The notes under the pieces were generated by a model. That model ran no database searches and was not told the DNA's origin. It saw only the letters and a program-made list of their open reading frames with translations. This document shows, one piece after another, positions 25,901 through 37,900 of a stretch of DNA of 64,000 bases. Within the stretch, counting starts at the first letter, position 1. Each line of letters opens with the position of its first letter. Origin of the DNA: Oxyruncus cristatus (taxonomy: Eukaryota; Chordata; Aves; Passeriformes; Cotingidae); NCBI GenBank assembly GCA_013399855.1, contig VXAY01002893.1:179001-243000 (forward strand), written 5' to 3'. The position numbers and the translations under genes were made by a program.

Positions 25901-28900
25901 TGAGGGCTGAAGTAAAAGAAATGGGATTAATTCATTCAAAATACAGACTCATAAAGAGTGTTAAAAACTAGAAGCTTATTGCTTGAAATGGCAGAATTGG
26001 AGAAAGACCTTGCTGTTTTAGAAAGTGATGGCAAGTTGGAGGAAAGTGTAAGTGTTGTAGCACCTGTTAGGGAAGATATTCCCTGTAACATGTAACAGAA
26101 ATGCTATTGACTTTGGATGAGGACTGCGTGAGAGCTTTTTCTGAGTTGCATTTCTGCCTGCCTTATCTTAACAGGAAAGATGATAAACTATAACAGTTGG
26201 GAAGACAGGGGTGGTCAGAAACATGCTCAAGAACAGTATTGCCACAATTCCATGCCATGTGTTCAGGATGACCCTGCTTGAGCAGGGAGGTTGGGCCAGA
26301 TGACCCACTGTGGTCCCTTCCAACATGACCCATTCCATGAAAGCACAGTTAAAGCTACTGGCAGTAACTTCTTTATTTTTTGAGAGAAGACTAAGAAACC
26401 TTCTGAATTTTATACCTTAAGCACTGAATTCTGAAGGGAGATGTGATTGCTCTGCATTATTGCCAGTGAGAACAAGTGCCAGGTGAGGGAGGGATATAGG
26501 TTCATATTTCACACTGCAGGTTAATAGAGGGACAAAAGGTCAAGAGCTGATCAGGGTCCGCTTAGACTAGTAACTAGAGGAGATATGTTGCCTGTGGGAA
26601 GAGCAAAGTTCTGAAGCAAATCCACGCTGGCGTGCCTGAATGGGGAGGAATGATAGATTTAATGAGTTTTAAGATGAGACTTTATTTGTTTTTGACAGTG
26701 GTTGTATTGCATGATTGCTTATGATGACTTAGGAGTAGACCATGACTTAATTATGGCTCCTGTGCTGTTATACAGCAGTTGCATTGAAAGGGATGAAACC
26801 TCTACAGAAATTTATGAAGCAAGAGCAGTGCAATGTGTCCTGTCTCTTTTGTAAGCTATTCTAGTAGTAATCCTTTTATTTGACTTGGGGGTTGGTCTTT
26901 TTTTTGTTTGTTTGTTTGTTTTCTGAGCACAAGGGAAAGAATGATTATTTGAGCTTCTATTCAAAGCGAAGAAGAGTCAGTTTTTACAGACCTTGTTCTC
27001 AGACTTCTTCAGCTGTGTGTTATCATGGATGATGTAGCAGTAACATGAGTGGAGGGAGATAAATGTTTGCTACCTATATAGTATCAAGTATGTACTTTTG
27101 CTTTTTAGTCCTATCCATAGCTTCATTACTAGTTTTCTAAATACTATTTATTTGGTTTTGAACAGCTTGGTAAAACCAGGTTCAAAGCCTCCTACAACTC
27201 CAGTGAAACTGAAGAAAGTCAGCACCTTCCAAGAATTTGAAAGTAACACAAGTGATGCCTGGGATCTTGGGGATGATGATGATGAACTCTTAGCAATAGC
27301 TGCTGAAAACTTAAATACAGAAGTGGTCATGGAAACAGCTCACAAAGTAATTCAGAATCACAGCAAGCTACAAGAACAGCATAAATTTCAGGAAGAACAT
27401 CTACAGGAAGAAAAACAAGAGGAATTTGCACAGCTGACTTCAGTTGCATGTGGTGATAATAGGCTTGTTAAATCAGTCAGTGAAGGTCATACAGCGAGTG
27501 CATCAGGTATATTAAAAAGTGAAAAAGATGTTGAAAGTTAACTGAAGAGAGCTATAATATTTGCCCTGTAGAAGTGTAGCCACTTCCCAACATTTTCTTA
27601 ATACCCCAGGAAAATACTGTTCATCAACATTGATTTATCTGAGGGAGAGACTGCATGCCATACTAAACCGTAATGTATGTGTGAGAAATACATGTATGAG
27701 GCAAGAATAATTAAACTTACTTTGTTTTCAGCCTTAATAAATCTTCAGTTTTGGAAGGAAGTTCCACTATGGAATGTATTTTATTGGTTGGATGCACCAA
27801 GATGTATGCAATTAACAGTAATACTAATGTGAAAAATTGTTATTAAAATAGTGCTGTATAAAATATATTGTAAAATTGGAGAAAATCATGCAGGTGGACT
27901 GGGAAATTCACTCTTGTGATCTGGTCCATGGTTTATGTAAAGTAAACAATTGCAATGATTTCTCAGTTTGTTTTTTTTTCTCAATTTGGTTTTTTTTTTT
28001 TTAAATGGCAAGGGGAATATGGGCAGCTTTTGGTAACACAGAGATTTTAGAAACCCATTAGACTTGATGTTAATACGATCTCTAATTGATACATTTTAGT
28101 TGTGGAATATTGCTTGAAAGAGGAATGCTGCTTCTGCTATATCCAAGTAATTTGAAGTCCAAACTTATGCTGTGCTTGAGTTTGCATTTTTCAAAATCAG
28201 AATTCAGGTGATTAGTAGCCTTCTTACTAGCTGAGGCTGACTGCTATGCTTCTTTTTCCCTTCAGATAATGCAAGTGAAAATTCTTCCATGCAGAGATCA
28301 CAGTCACTTCCACAAACTTCCACACCTCCCTTGGTGAGTGGAATGGGAGACTACAGCACCTCAGTTACTCCTGCATTAACTGAAAGAGAAGCATCCCGGT
28401 TAGACAAATTTAAGCAGCTACTTGCTGGCCCCAATACAGATCTCGGTGAGTGTTTCTTATAGAAGCTGTGAAATACATCTAAGTTATTCTTAAGCTATAG
28501 AATTTTTCTGTTTGATGTGGTGCTCTGCCTGACTGTTTGGTTAGGATCTAATCCTTTCAACATTTAGAACTGATCTTGCAAAAGAAAGACAGAATAAAAT
28601 TGTAAGCTTCTGGTATTCACACTTGTAGTAAGTGATTTGTGTACATCCTTCTAATATCTAGGGTGTTCGATGGCTTCTTGTTCTTTCTCACATTATTTCT
28701 TCCTACTAGACTAATCTCTGGAGAAAAAACCCCAAAGTATAATTAGCTGTGTGTATTGTTAATGCCTGATAATGGAACAGCATGGAGTAGAAGAGTGATT
28801 TTCACGTTTAGAAATAAATAGGAATGTGAGAGATGATGAGGCATGTAAGTATTGCTGCTTGTCTACTCAGTGAGCATTCTTCATGTTCACAGGCTGATAC

Positions 28901-31900
28901 AATAGTTCCGTGTCTCATCTGTGAGTGCTGACAACATGCTAATGCGAAAACAAATGTATTGTCAGATAACTTGACTGTTCCCTTTGTGCACTTTTAGCTG
29001 CTGAATAGTCAATACAAGTGCTGAGAGGGTATCACAGAATTAAATGGCTTTGTATCCCAAGTGAAAATCTGGAGTAAGTAGAATTAGTGCACTGCATTTG
29101 GAGAACTTGATGGTTAGAAGGAGAAGTTTATGGTAAAATAATTAATACAGAAAATGTCTTTGAGGTAAACCATTCTGGAAGATATCTGCAGGATATGTAC
29201 TACAGAAGGAAGTAGAAATTTCATGTTTGCAGGTCTTGAATTGGTGTCTCCTGCTCAGTAGTTGCCATGGGACTTCTTCAGTGTAATATAGTCCAAGTTG
29301 TGGCTTTTTTTTCTTTTTCTTTCTGTGCTGTGCCTTATTGTGAGATTGATGCTAGCAAAGTACAACGTAGAAACAATTCGAACTGGACGAGACTGAGCAC
29401 TTCAGTGAGTTGTAGAAGATTCTTATGAAATGCAACTGTGAATAAAGTGAGGTGTTAAAACATTACATATTTTTCGTAAACTTGAAAGTGATAATCAAAT
29501 GTCACTTTTTCTCCCTTTGATCTAACAGATGTTATGAGTTATGTGACTGTGACTGACATGAAAACTCATAATTTTTAAGAATATTATAATGCTAGAAATC
29601 TTTGTTAGATAAGGTCGCAAAGTCAGAGGGAAGACAGAGTTTAATTTAAAACTATCCATTTCATTTTTGCTACCTAATTAGTTGGGAATACTTTCCTGGT
29701 AAATCACATTTATGGATTAAAGTAAAATAATTCTGCAAGAAAATTTCCACTCTTAGTAGGGGTGCAATCACCCTGCTGATGGTGAGCTTAGTCAGTGCTA
29801 TTTAAACAAACTGGGTTATTTGTTTTTATTGCCTATTGAACTTTATAAATCTCACACTGAAATATAGGATGAGAAATTTGAGTATGTTTGCTTGATATTA
29901 AAACATGAAAAATATTTAGTAAGCTCTCAATATTCCTTCCTGTACAAATCACTAAATAATGCCTCTTCTAGGTCTGTTTTTAGGAAGCTTGTTCTTTCTC
30001 TTGCTGTGTAAACTAATCAGTACAGAATTTGAAGTTGTGTGAATAGAATTTTAAACCAGGTTTTGATTTTTTTGATGCAAATAATTTTACTTTTGTATCT
30101 GGAATATACCCAGTAGGATGCATATATATATAAATATATATATATGTATAAATTATTTTTCATAGTAAAAGAAATAAACTTTATTGATGGCATGCAAACT
30201 CTTGATCATGAAGCTACTAGGAGTAGATCATATATTACAGTAGTGCTTGGACTACATTGCTGGTATATATTAGGGAAAGTGTGTCTATGCATGTATCCAC
30301 ACAAATATGGATATACTTGTTACCATATGTACAGTTCATTAGAACTTGGTGTGTACCTGTGTATTTGCATTTTTAATGTATGCATTTTTGGAAGGTGCTT
30401 GGTTTAGCTTTGTGCTACAATGAAGACTGCATTTAAAAAGGATTCTTGATTTATAATGACAACAGTATCCTGAACTCTTGTGCATTATGAGTGGTAGTTT
30501 TTTCATTTCTTGTTGGAGTGTTTTGTGTTTTTTTTTTTTTTCCCCTGTTTTTCTTCAGAGCAATACTGAAAATGGACTAAGGTAGAACTAGGCAACAGGC
30601 TCCAAGCTAAAATTTGTACTGAATAATGTAGGGTCAGATAGCTATTCTGTTGCAACTAGCTTACTCTATTTGTGTGTGTGTGATGTTGTGGTATTTGTGG
30701 GTCTGTGTTGTGTTAGATCCACAGGTAGCTGGGTTTTGTTTGTTGTGATGAATTGAATTAGTAAGACTGGGAGACATTTTTGCAAATATTTCTGTTCATT
30801 TCTGCAAGTATTAGTATTTGTTTTGCATAGAAGTAGGAGAAGTAAAGTATTTCTTTTGTCTTTGTTTCCTTGATATAGTTTTGCATAGTGTTGGAATAGA
30901 TTATGTGACAAGTCCTTTCAAAGCAATATAAAATAATCTGTGGAACTGTAGCCATGTCATGCACATTTTCAACTTAAGACTTTTTGCTTAACATAATGGA
31001 AAAAATCAACTTTAACTATGAATACAAAGTAATAAAAATGACCTTGAAATCCTTTCAGTCACAGTTGAATAATCATTATCCTATAAAGACAGGGTAAAAT
31101 ACAATGTTAGTCTTGTATGTCAACTAGAGGTTGTGAAAGGGTGTGTTCTTTCACAAGAAAATTCTCAAAAAGATGGACTCTGTTTAAATTTGAAAGTGAA
31201 GATTATTTTAGCCACTGAAGACCACCAGCAGATTTTGAAGTTGGGTTTGATCCACAGGTTGGATGTTGTGAACTTGTGAAAATAGGTAGGTTTTATCAAC
31301 CCCGTTAAATAATATACCAGGTATAGACTGCAATTGGGATATGAATCCACTGGTAAATATTACATAAATATATAATGACAGAGTCATTCTTACAGTTTCT
31401 ATATACAGTTTTATCCAGCAGGTACTTAAATACACAAATGGTTATTAGAGCGAGGCATTATCTGAGAATGTGAATTAGGAAAGGAATTAAAAAGACCACC
31501 CCAGAATTCTCAGAATAAAAAATAATTACTTTTTAGGTTACTTTACTCTTATTTATGAATAAAGAGGCTATTTCCATGGCTCAAAAGTGCCCTTAATTTT
31601 TAATATTTTGTAGAGCTGAACTAATCAACTCGTGCTTATAATTTATAATTGCCCTAGTCATTGTTCAGGGTCTTTCTTTAAGACCTCCCAAGACACTTCT
31701 CTGTCCTGCAGGCATTTTTGTTGTTTGTATGATAAATACATGCAAATAATATGCCTTAGTTCCATTTGGCACTTCTTATTTGACTATTGCTGTGTTGTTA
31801 TCCATGTTATAAATGGGGACAGAATGATGTGAATTGGATCTCAAGAGTACTTAGCTTTATGAAAAAAAAATCCTATTCCTATAGAAATGTTACTTCTGGG

Positions 31901-34900
31901 TACATGTTTTGTGCTGCAAGAGAGGTATTCAATGGCCCTGCCAATTTACCTTCAAGTAGTAATATAATGCAAAAAATGGGAAGATGGTCTCATAAAGTTA
32001 AAGTTACAGAATGAAATTTATCAAACGAGTAGAATCATGTTACCGCAAGCAATGCGGGCTGGTGGAAGGAGCCTGTTGTAACAAGCAGTTTTGGTTGGTG
32101 AAGGACTTAAGGACTGATCCCTGTCAATTAGATCACGTTGAGGTGTACTGGATGCTAATTCAGGAAGCAGGATAGGACTGTTGGTAGTGTTGCTGAGTTT
32201 AGTAGACAGCTGCAAAGTGAGCTGTAGCGTGTGTGTAGCCTCCCACTCCTGGTACCGCATGCCAAGTTATTCAGAGGGAACAATTTACAGCAGTTGTTTT
32301 GTGCAATCAGCCTGTGCTTATGCTTGACTTGCAGTCACGATGTAGACTTACTTAATTTCACGCCTTGTCTTTCCTTGCAGTGGACCTTGTGTCGCTGAGT
32401 GAAAGTGGGATTGCAGAATCTTTTGCAAACAATTGGTTGCTTTAAGAGGAGGGGACAGGACTGTAACAAAGCAGCATAGGGAGAGTGTCTCTGGGAAGAA
32501 ATTTCTCTTTCCTTCAACAGACACTTTGTACATATTAGAGGAACAGTACTGCTATGTCTATCAGGTTTCCAGTTAAAGTTCAATTTTATTAAATTTGTTA
32601 AACTTGTGCTTCTAAGTAGTTTTGCACAATGTTTTGGAGAACTGTTTACATGTGTAAACACAATGTAAGCAGACTGTTTATAAAATCAGATGACAACAGC
32701 AAACAAGTTATTACATACTTGCAACCTCAGCATAGCAGATGTATGATGAATGTTTTAATATCAATTTAAAAATTAACCTATTAAAGCACTTCCTTAATTC
32801 CTTCTTTATCTTCAAATCAACTAATTTTTTGATTTTTTACGCATATGTCTAATGAGTATGTGATTGGATGTCAGAAACATGTTTTAAGTCATGCAACAGA
32901 CAACAGTGAGCTTGGTGTACTGTGTTTTTCTGATCTAATAAAGCTTCACAACACTGTAGTGCTACTGTTATGCAATGTAACACATGTGTATAAGTTTTTT
33001 TAGAGTCAAACCAAGTAATTTCTCAAGTTGTAAAGCTGTTTTGCTTGTTAGGTCGCTTTCCTTTCTATTTAGTCGTGACATACTCCAAGTTGAAAATAAC
33101 ATACAGAAGTTTTAGCATGCTACTTTGATAAAAATAATAGAAGGCCTGTAAAAGCACCCATGAAAATGGTAAGGCATTCCCATCTTAAATTTATTCATAC
33201 TGCTGTGTCCTATGTTCACATTCAAGAGCACTTTTCATTGCATTTTTTCAACCTCATTATTTCTTTTCCTCACTGTAACAAAATCTCAAAAGAGGTTTCA
33301 GAGTACCGCTAGCTGCTGAGTCGTATGCTCTCTTGGATAGTCCTTTGCTATACAATTAGTGGATAATGTTGTGAAGTCTTACAGAACATGTAAAGAATAG
33401 CCAAACTCTTGATTAATCTGATGGCAGAAAATAATTACATGATTTTACAGGAATTAAAAATGATCGAATCTCAAAACAATAGCTATAATAAAAGAATTCT
33501 AGGATGGTTCTCTAGAAATTAAATTCAGAAAGAAAACTTCTCATCACAGGGGTCATCTGTATTGTTGCAGCAACTTGAAAAGTAGAATTTTCCTATTTGT
33601 ACTCACATCCATTCTAGTTTAATATTAAACCTGATTTAACATAGTAACTACCTTTTCTTTCATTTATGACCCATAAATACAGTATTCTGTAACAACAGTC
33701 TGTTATGTCCTTTAAAATTGTGTGCCAAACTGATGCTGGTGAAAAGTTTGAATAACTTGACAAAATGCATTAATTGAACTTAATTTTGTTTCCAACTTCA
33801 TTAATTTATCTGCACTGAGCTACATAGTGATTTATCTCTATACTCCTAGTTCACCCATATAATTTAGAACTTTATTGCCCCTTGCAGCTTTGAATTACTT
33901 GTAGTTGATCATGTTAGTGCTTATTCTTCTTTCAGTTTGTTGATATATAGTATAAAGTGAATGTGTGTCCTGCTGCTACTACATGTGATGTGGCATTAAT
34001 TCTGTCTTTTCAAGTCATGATCACTGTATTTCAGCCATAATGGATAACTGCTCTGGAGATGTAATGAGTGTTTGCAGTTAACTGACAAAAACTTGTACGA
34101 ATTAGAGGTTATGGGCTTGGCTTTTACAGGAATTTGATATAATAGAACCTAAGGTATAGCTGAACTGAAATAATATTTCCACTGCAACCACTGGAGTAAA
34201 GACTCATAATTAAAACAGTAAGAGCTACAATTTTTTTTAAAAACATTCAGAATAGGGGTTAAAAGCTTTTTCCTTAGTTTTACTTGGAAAGTTTGGTGAA
34301 GACTGTTTAAATGGCTTTACAGTTGATGATGCAAAGACATTAAATGTTTTGGGAGAACTATGAAAAACTCTAATACCACTTAACATCTTCTGCTGGCATA
34401 ATTGTTCTCCATTACTTACCATCATTGGCTTCACTTGCAGGTCTTAATTTTAGCAGTTTTATTAATCTTCCTTTTGCCTTAGTTTCTCTACCCTTATGTT
34501 CATTTGCTTTTCTTTACCTTCTAACACCAACCTCATCTATTTGTGCTTCTCCGACTTTCTATGTGAAATAATGGACAAGATGTACTTTCCTGTTCTTTTC
34601 TACCAGAGGTTCTGAAAAGGATCTTCCCCTGTTTTTACAACAGTGCATTGGACTTTATTTCCTGTTTCTGCATGCATTCAGAATAACTCTTTGTTCCATT
34701 GAGAAGATGAAGGGCAGTGTTTGATTTTTTAAAAAAGATAAATTAATGAAGTGCCTAACAGAGCTATTATTCATTTTGAAAACCAGTTGCGGTGGTTGCC
34801 ATAGTAATAACAAGCCTTCTATTAAAGCTATTTTCTATATGTGCTGCCTGTATTATAATAGGCTGTTGGGGGAGCTACAGCTCTGTGCATCTGTGCTCTT

Positions 34901-37900
34901 TAAAGAATTTTCCAGCTTTGTATAGTTAAAATATCCAGGGAATTTATGTTATAGGAACATAAAACATGTAAATCTAGTTTATCATATCTGTCGTGGAGTT
35001 GTTCATGCAGGCCATCAATTCATGTAGCCATTTACAGTGATCTCAATGAAATAACAGCTGTATCAGAAATGAATAATACATACAGAGAAATTTTGAACTC
35101 CTCTAATATTTCTTGACATATTTTTTATTTATTTGTAATGGATAGAATTATAAGCTTGTAGTTCCAAGAAAAATACTTGTAGACTTGGTTGTTTGCCCTA
35201 ATGTGTTTTAGGCGTAGTGGTTAATAGCTCTAGTAATTGCTTGTGGGGTTAAAAGGCTGGCAAATTAATGTTTTCTTTGTAAAATACCCCATGAAATATT
35301 TATAGAATATGAGGAATCTTTAAATCTACTGCAGTAAAAGGATACCATCCTAAGATTTGTTTGAATAATTTCTTTAAACTTTTTTTCTTCAAAGAGGAAA
35401 TATATATCTAAATGTATTGTAGTAAACTAGATAAAAGAAATGTTTCCAAAATTAAATTACTTGTATCAATATGAAGCAGTATCCTACCACATTATGCCTT
35501 CATAATAAGTTATCCTAACCCAACAATGTTTCTGTGATAAGTAACTGCTGTCTCCTAAGCAGAAGTGGCAGTTGGCTAGTGCGAGCAAATTGAGTTACTT
35601 TTTGTCTAAAATCTGGAGGGATTTGTACATATTTTCATACTCATTGGTCACAGAATTGCATCAAATAATGAGACAGCTGAAAGACAGAGTAACAGCTGAG
35701 GTTCAAACTGTTTCTTCAGACAGTATCCTTTCAGTCTGGGACAGTTCATAGACAGGATTTTACAAATACTGTTTTTGAATCTGCCTAATTTCAATTAGTT
35801 CTGTGCTCACATTTTTAACAAGGGATCATGTCTGTAATTAGAAGGTTTTACAACTGCTCACTTTCAGAATAATTGTTCTGGAATTTTAAGAAAATATTAA
35901 TTGTAGTGAAGCGAAGATATTTTTGCAGTGCTATTTTGATTGAAAGTGTGTGTATTTGTAGGTGTTATTAAAACTCTTGTATAAATCCTGTGCTTGGGAG
36001 CGTGCTCTCCAACTCATAAGTAGGATGTCTTAATTCCTTGGGAAATCTACAAGAGAAGGAGTTATATTTAATAACAATAAATTGAAATTATGCTTTGACT
36101 AGGGAGAATGTAATACTTCAGCCACTGACAAATAGTTTAATGATTAATCAGGTAATAAATAGAGGTCAAGTTTCAAATGTAAGTACAAGCACATTTCCTT
36201 GCTGTTCTTAATGTCTTGGTTGAGGATGAATTTTTTCTGACACCTCAATTAAAAGTGTTGCAAACTGTGAGGTAGACATACATAGTCAAGTGTGTGTTTG
36301 CAAGACAGCAGTTTCCAAGTTTGAAACTTTCTCATCTGTACATCCATACGACTGCATACTATGCAATAGACATTAATGAACTTACTATATGGTTGGAGCC
36401 TATTTGTACCCTACATAGCAGAAGTCTGGTACCTTTAGATTTGTTCCTTATTTTCCTCTGATTTCATTCTTTCCTGTTTGCCTTTATTGAAAACCAAATC
36501 GAACAGTATAATATCCAAGATCTAATTTGGGGAAAGAAGACATGTCAATGACATTGTTAGTATAGATGCTGTAAGTATTAAAAAACCTGGAAACAACAAA
36601 ACAAACAAAACTCTGAAATAATTTATTTTTGGCATCTCTTTCCATTAGCTGGCATTCATCCTTTAATTTTGTGAATCCATAGAAATAATGACACATATTA
36701 AGGGGAGGAAGGCAAAAAATTTTCAGGCAAGAAAGGAAATGAAAACGTGCTGGTGGACAAGTTGAAGAGAACAGATTCCCCATGTGGAAAATGGACAGAA
36801 GTTAGAAAAGTAGCGCATTGGTTTCCAATCTGCTTCTCTCTCTCTGCTTCCTCTTTGTGAAGATCTGGCATCTGTGGATGTAGGTGAGAACTCTTCAGTC
36901 TCTTTGAAGCTCTGAGATGGGTTCCAGGTTTTGAGCTTCTCTGACAGTAGGAGCCACATGGGGCTGGTGACAGCTTTTAAGGCCCTACACTCAGGCATGT
37001 GGAGATAAACAAGGCATTCTTTTCTTGGTTGCCAGGAAGGATTGACCTTTGGATGTTGTGTGAGCTGGCATCTTGTCCTGATTTTTATCATGTTAAGGCT
37101 ATTTTATAGCAGCAGCCTATTATACCTGTTTTCTAAAGAATCTTCTATCAAGTGTCTCATTTGCTTCTGTTTCTTGGGCAGAAGACTTGTTTTTAGAGGT
37201 GTATTCAAACAGTTTTTTCTTTGTGTGACATCTTTGTGGACTTACTTGCTCTTAAGTTAAGCTCCTGATTTCTGTCAGGCATTTCATATGTTTTTGTAGC
37301 TCTTGCGCTCTAAACAAATTAATTTCTATTTGTTCCCTTAGCATGCAGTGCTAAGTATTGGCTCAATGTGAAACCTAAAAAAAGTTTTTATCATGTGTTA
37401 TGTGGAGAAAATTCAGCCTCAAATGGATTTTCTATTGCAAGGTACTGTAAAATATGAAGGTACTTAGTACTTCTTGGTGGGAAAGTTAAATATTCAGTAG
37501 GTAACATGGGAGGAAAAGGGAAGAATGAGGTGTTTAAAAGAAAAGCTAAAGAAAATTGGTTAAAAATATTGTGATACTGTCGCAGCTTACAGACTAGAAC
37601 TCAGACAAGCAGTGGAAGCAGGGACAGGTATCCTGGAAAGAGTATAGGAATACTGCCTTATTGTGTAAGGTGGGGGTCAGGAAGGCTGAGGCACATCTGG
37701 AACTGGACTTGGCAAGGGATGCAAAGAAGGGCTTCTACAGGTATGTCACTTAGAAAAGAAAGGTCAAAGAAAGCATATCCCCCCTTATGAACAAGACTGG
37801 CACATCACTCTTGCCAGATGAGGAGGAGGCTGAGTTACTCAGCAGAATTTCTGGTTTGGTCTTCACTGGCAACCTCTCTTCCCACACTTCCTGAGTGGAT

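Larger units (their letters stand above)
25461..27165 (+). other. Intron 2 of TBC1D22A
   Basis: 1,705 bp, AT-rich. It contains a degraded CR1 3' end (26268-26341) and a (GTTT)n tract (26897-26922); nothing else is recognised. Confidence 0.85.

Noticed and set aside
32341..32420. Possible extra exon after TTTCCTTGCAG near 32,380
   Set aside because: An acceptor-like site, but the following sequence does not match TBC1D22A and no suitable donor or conserved peptide follows.
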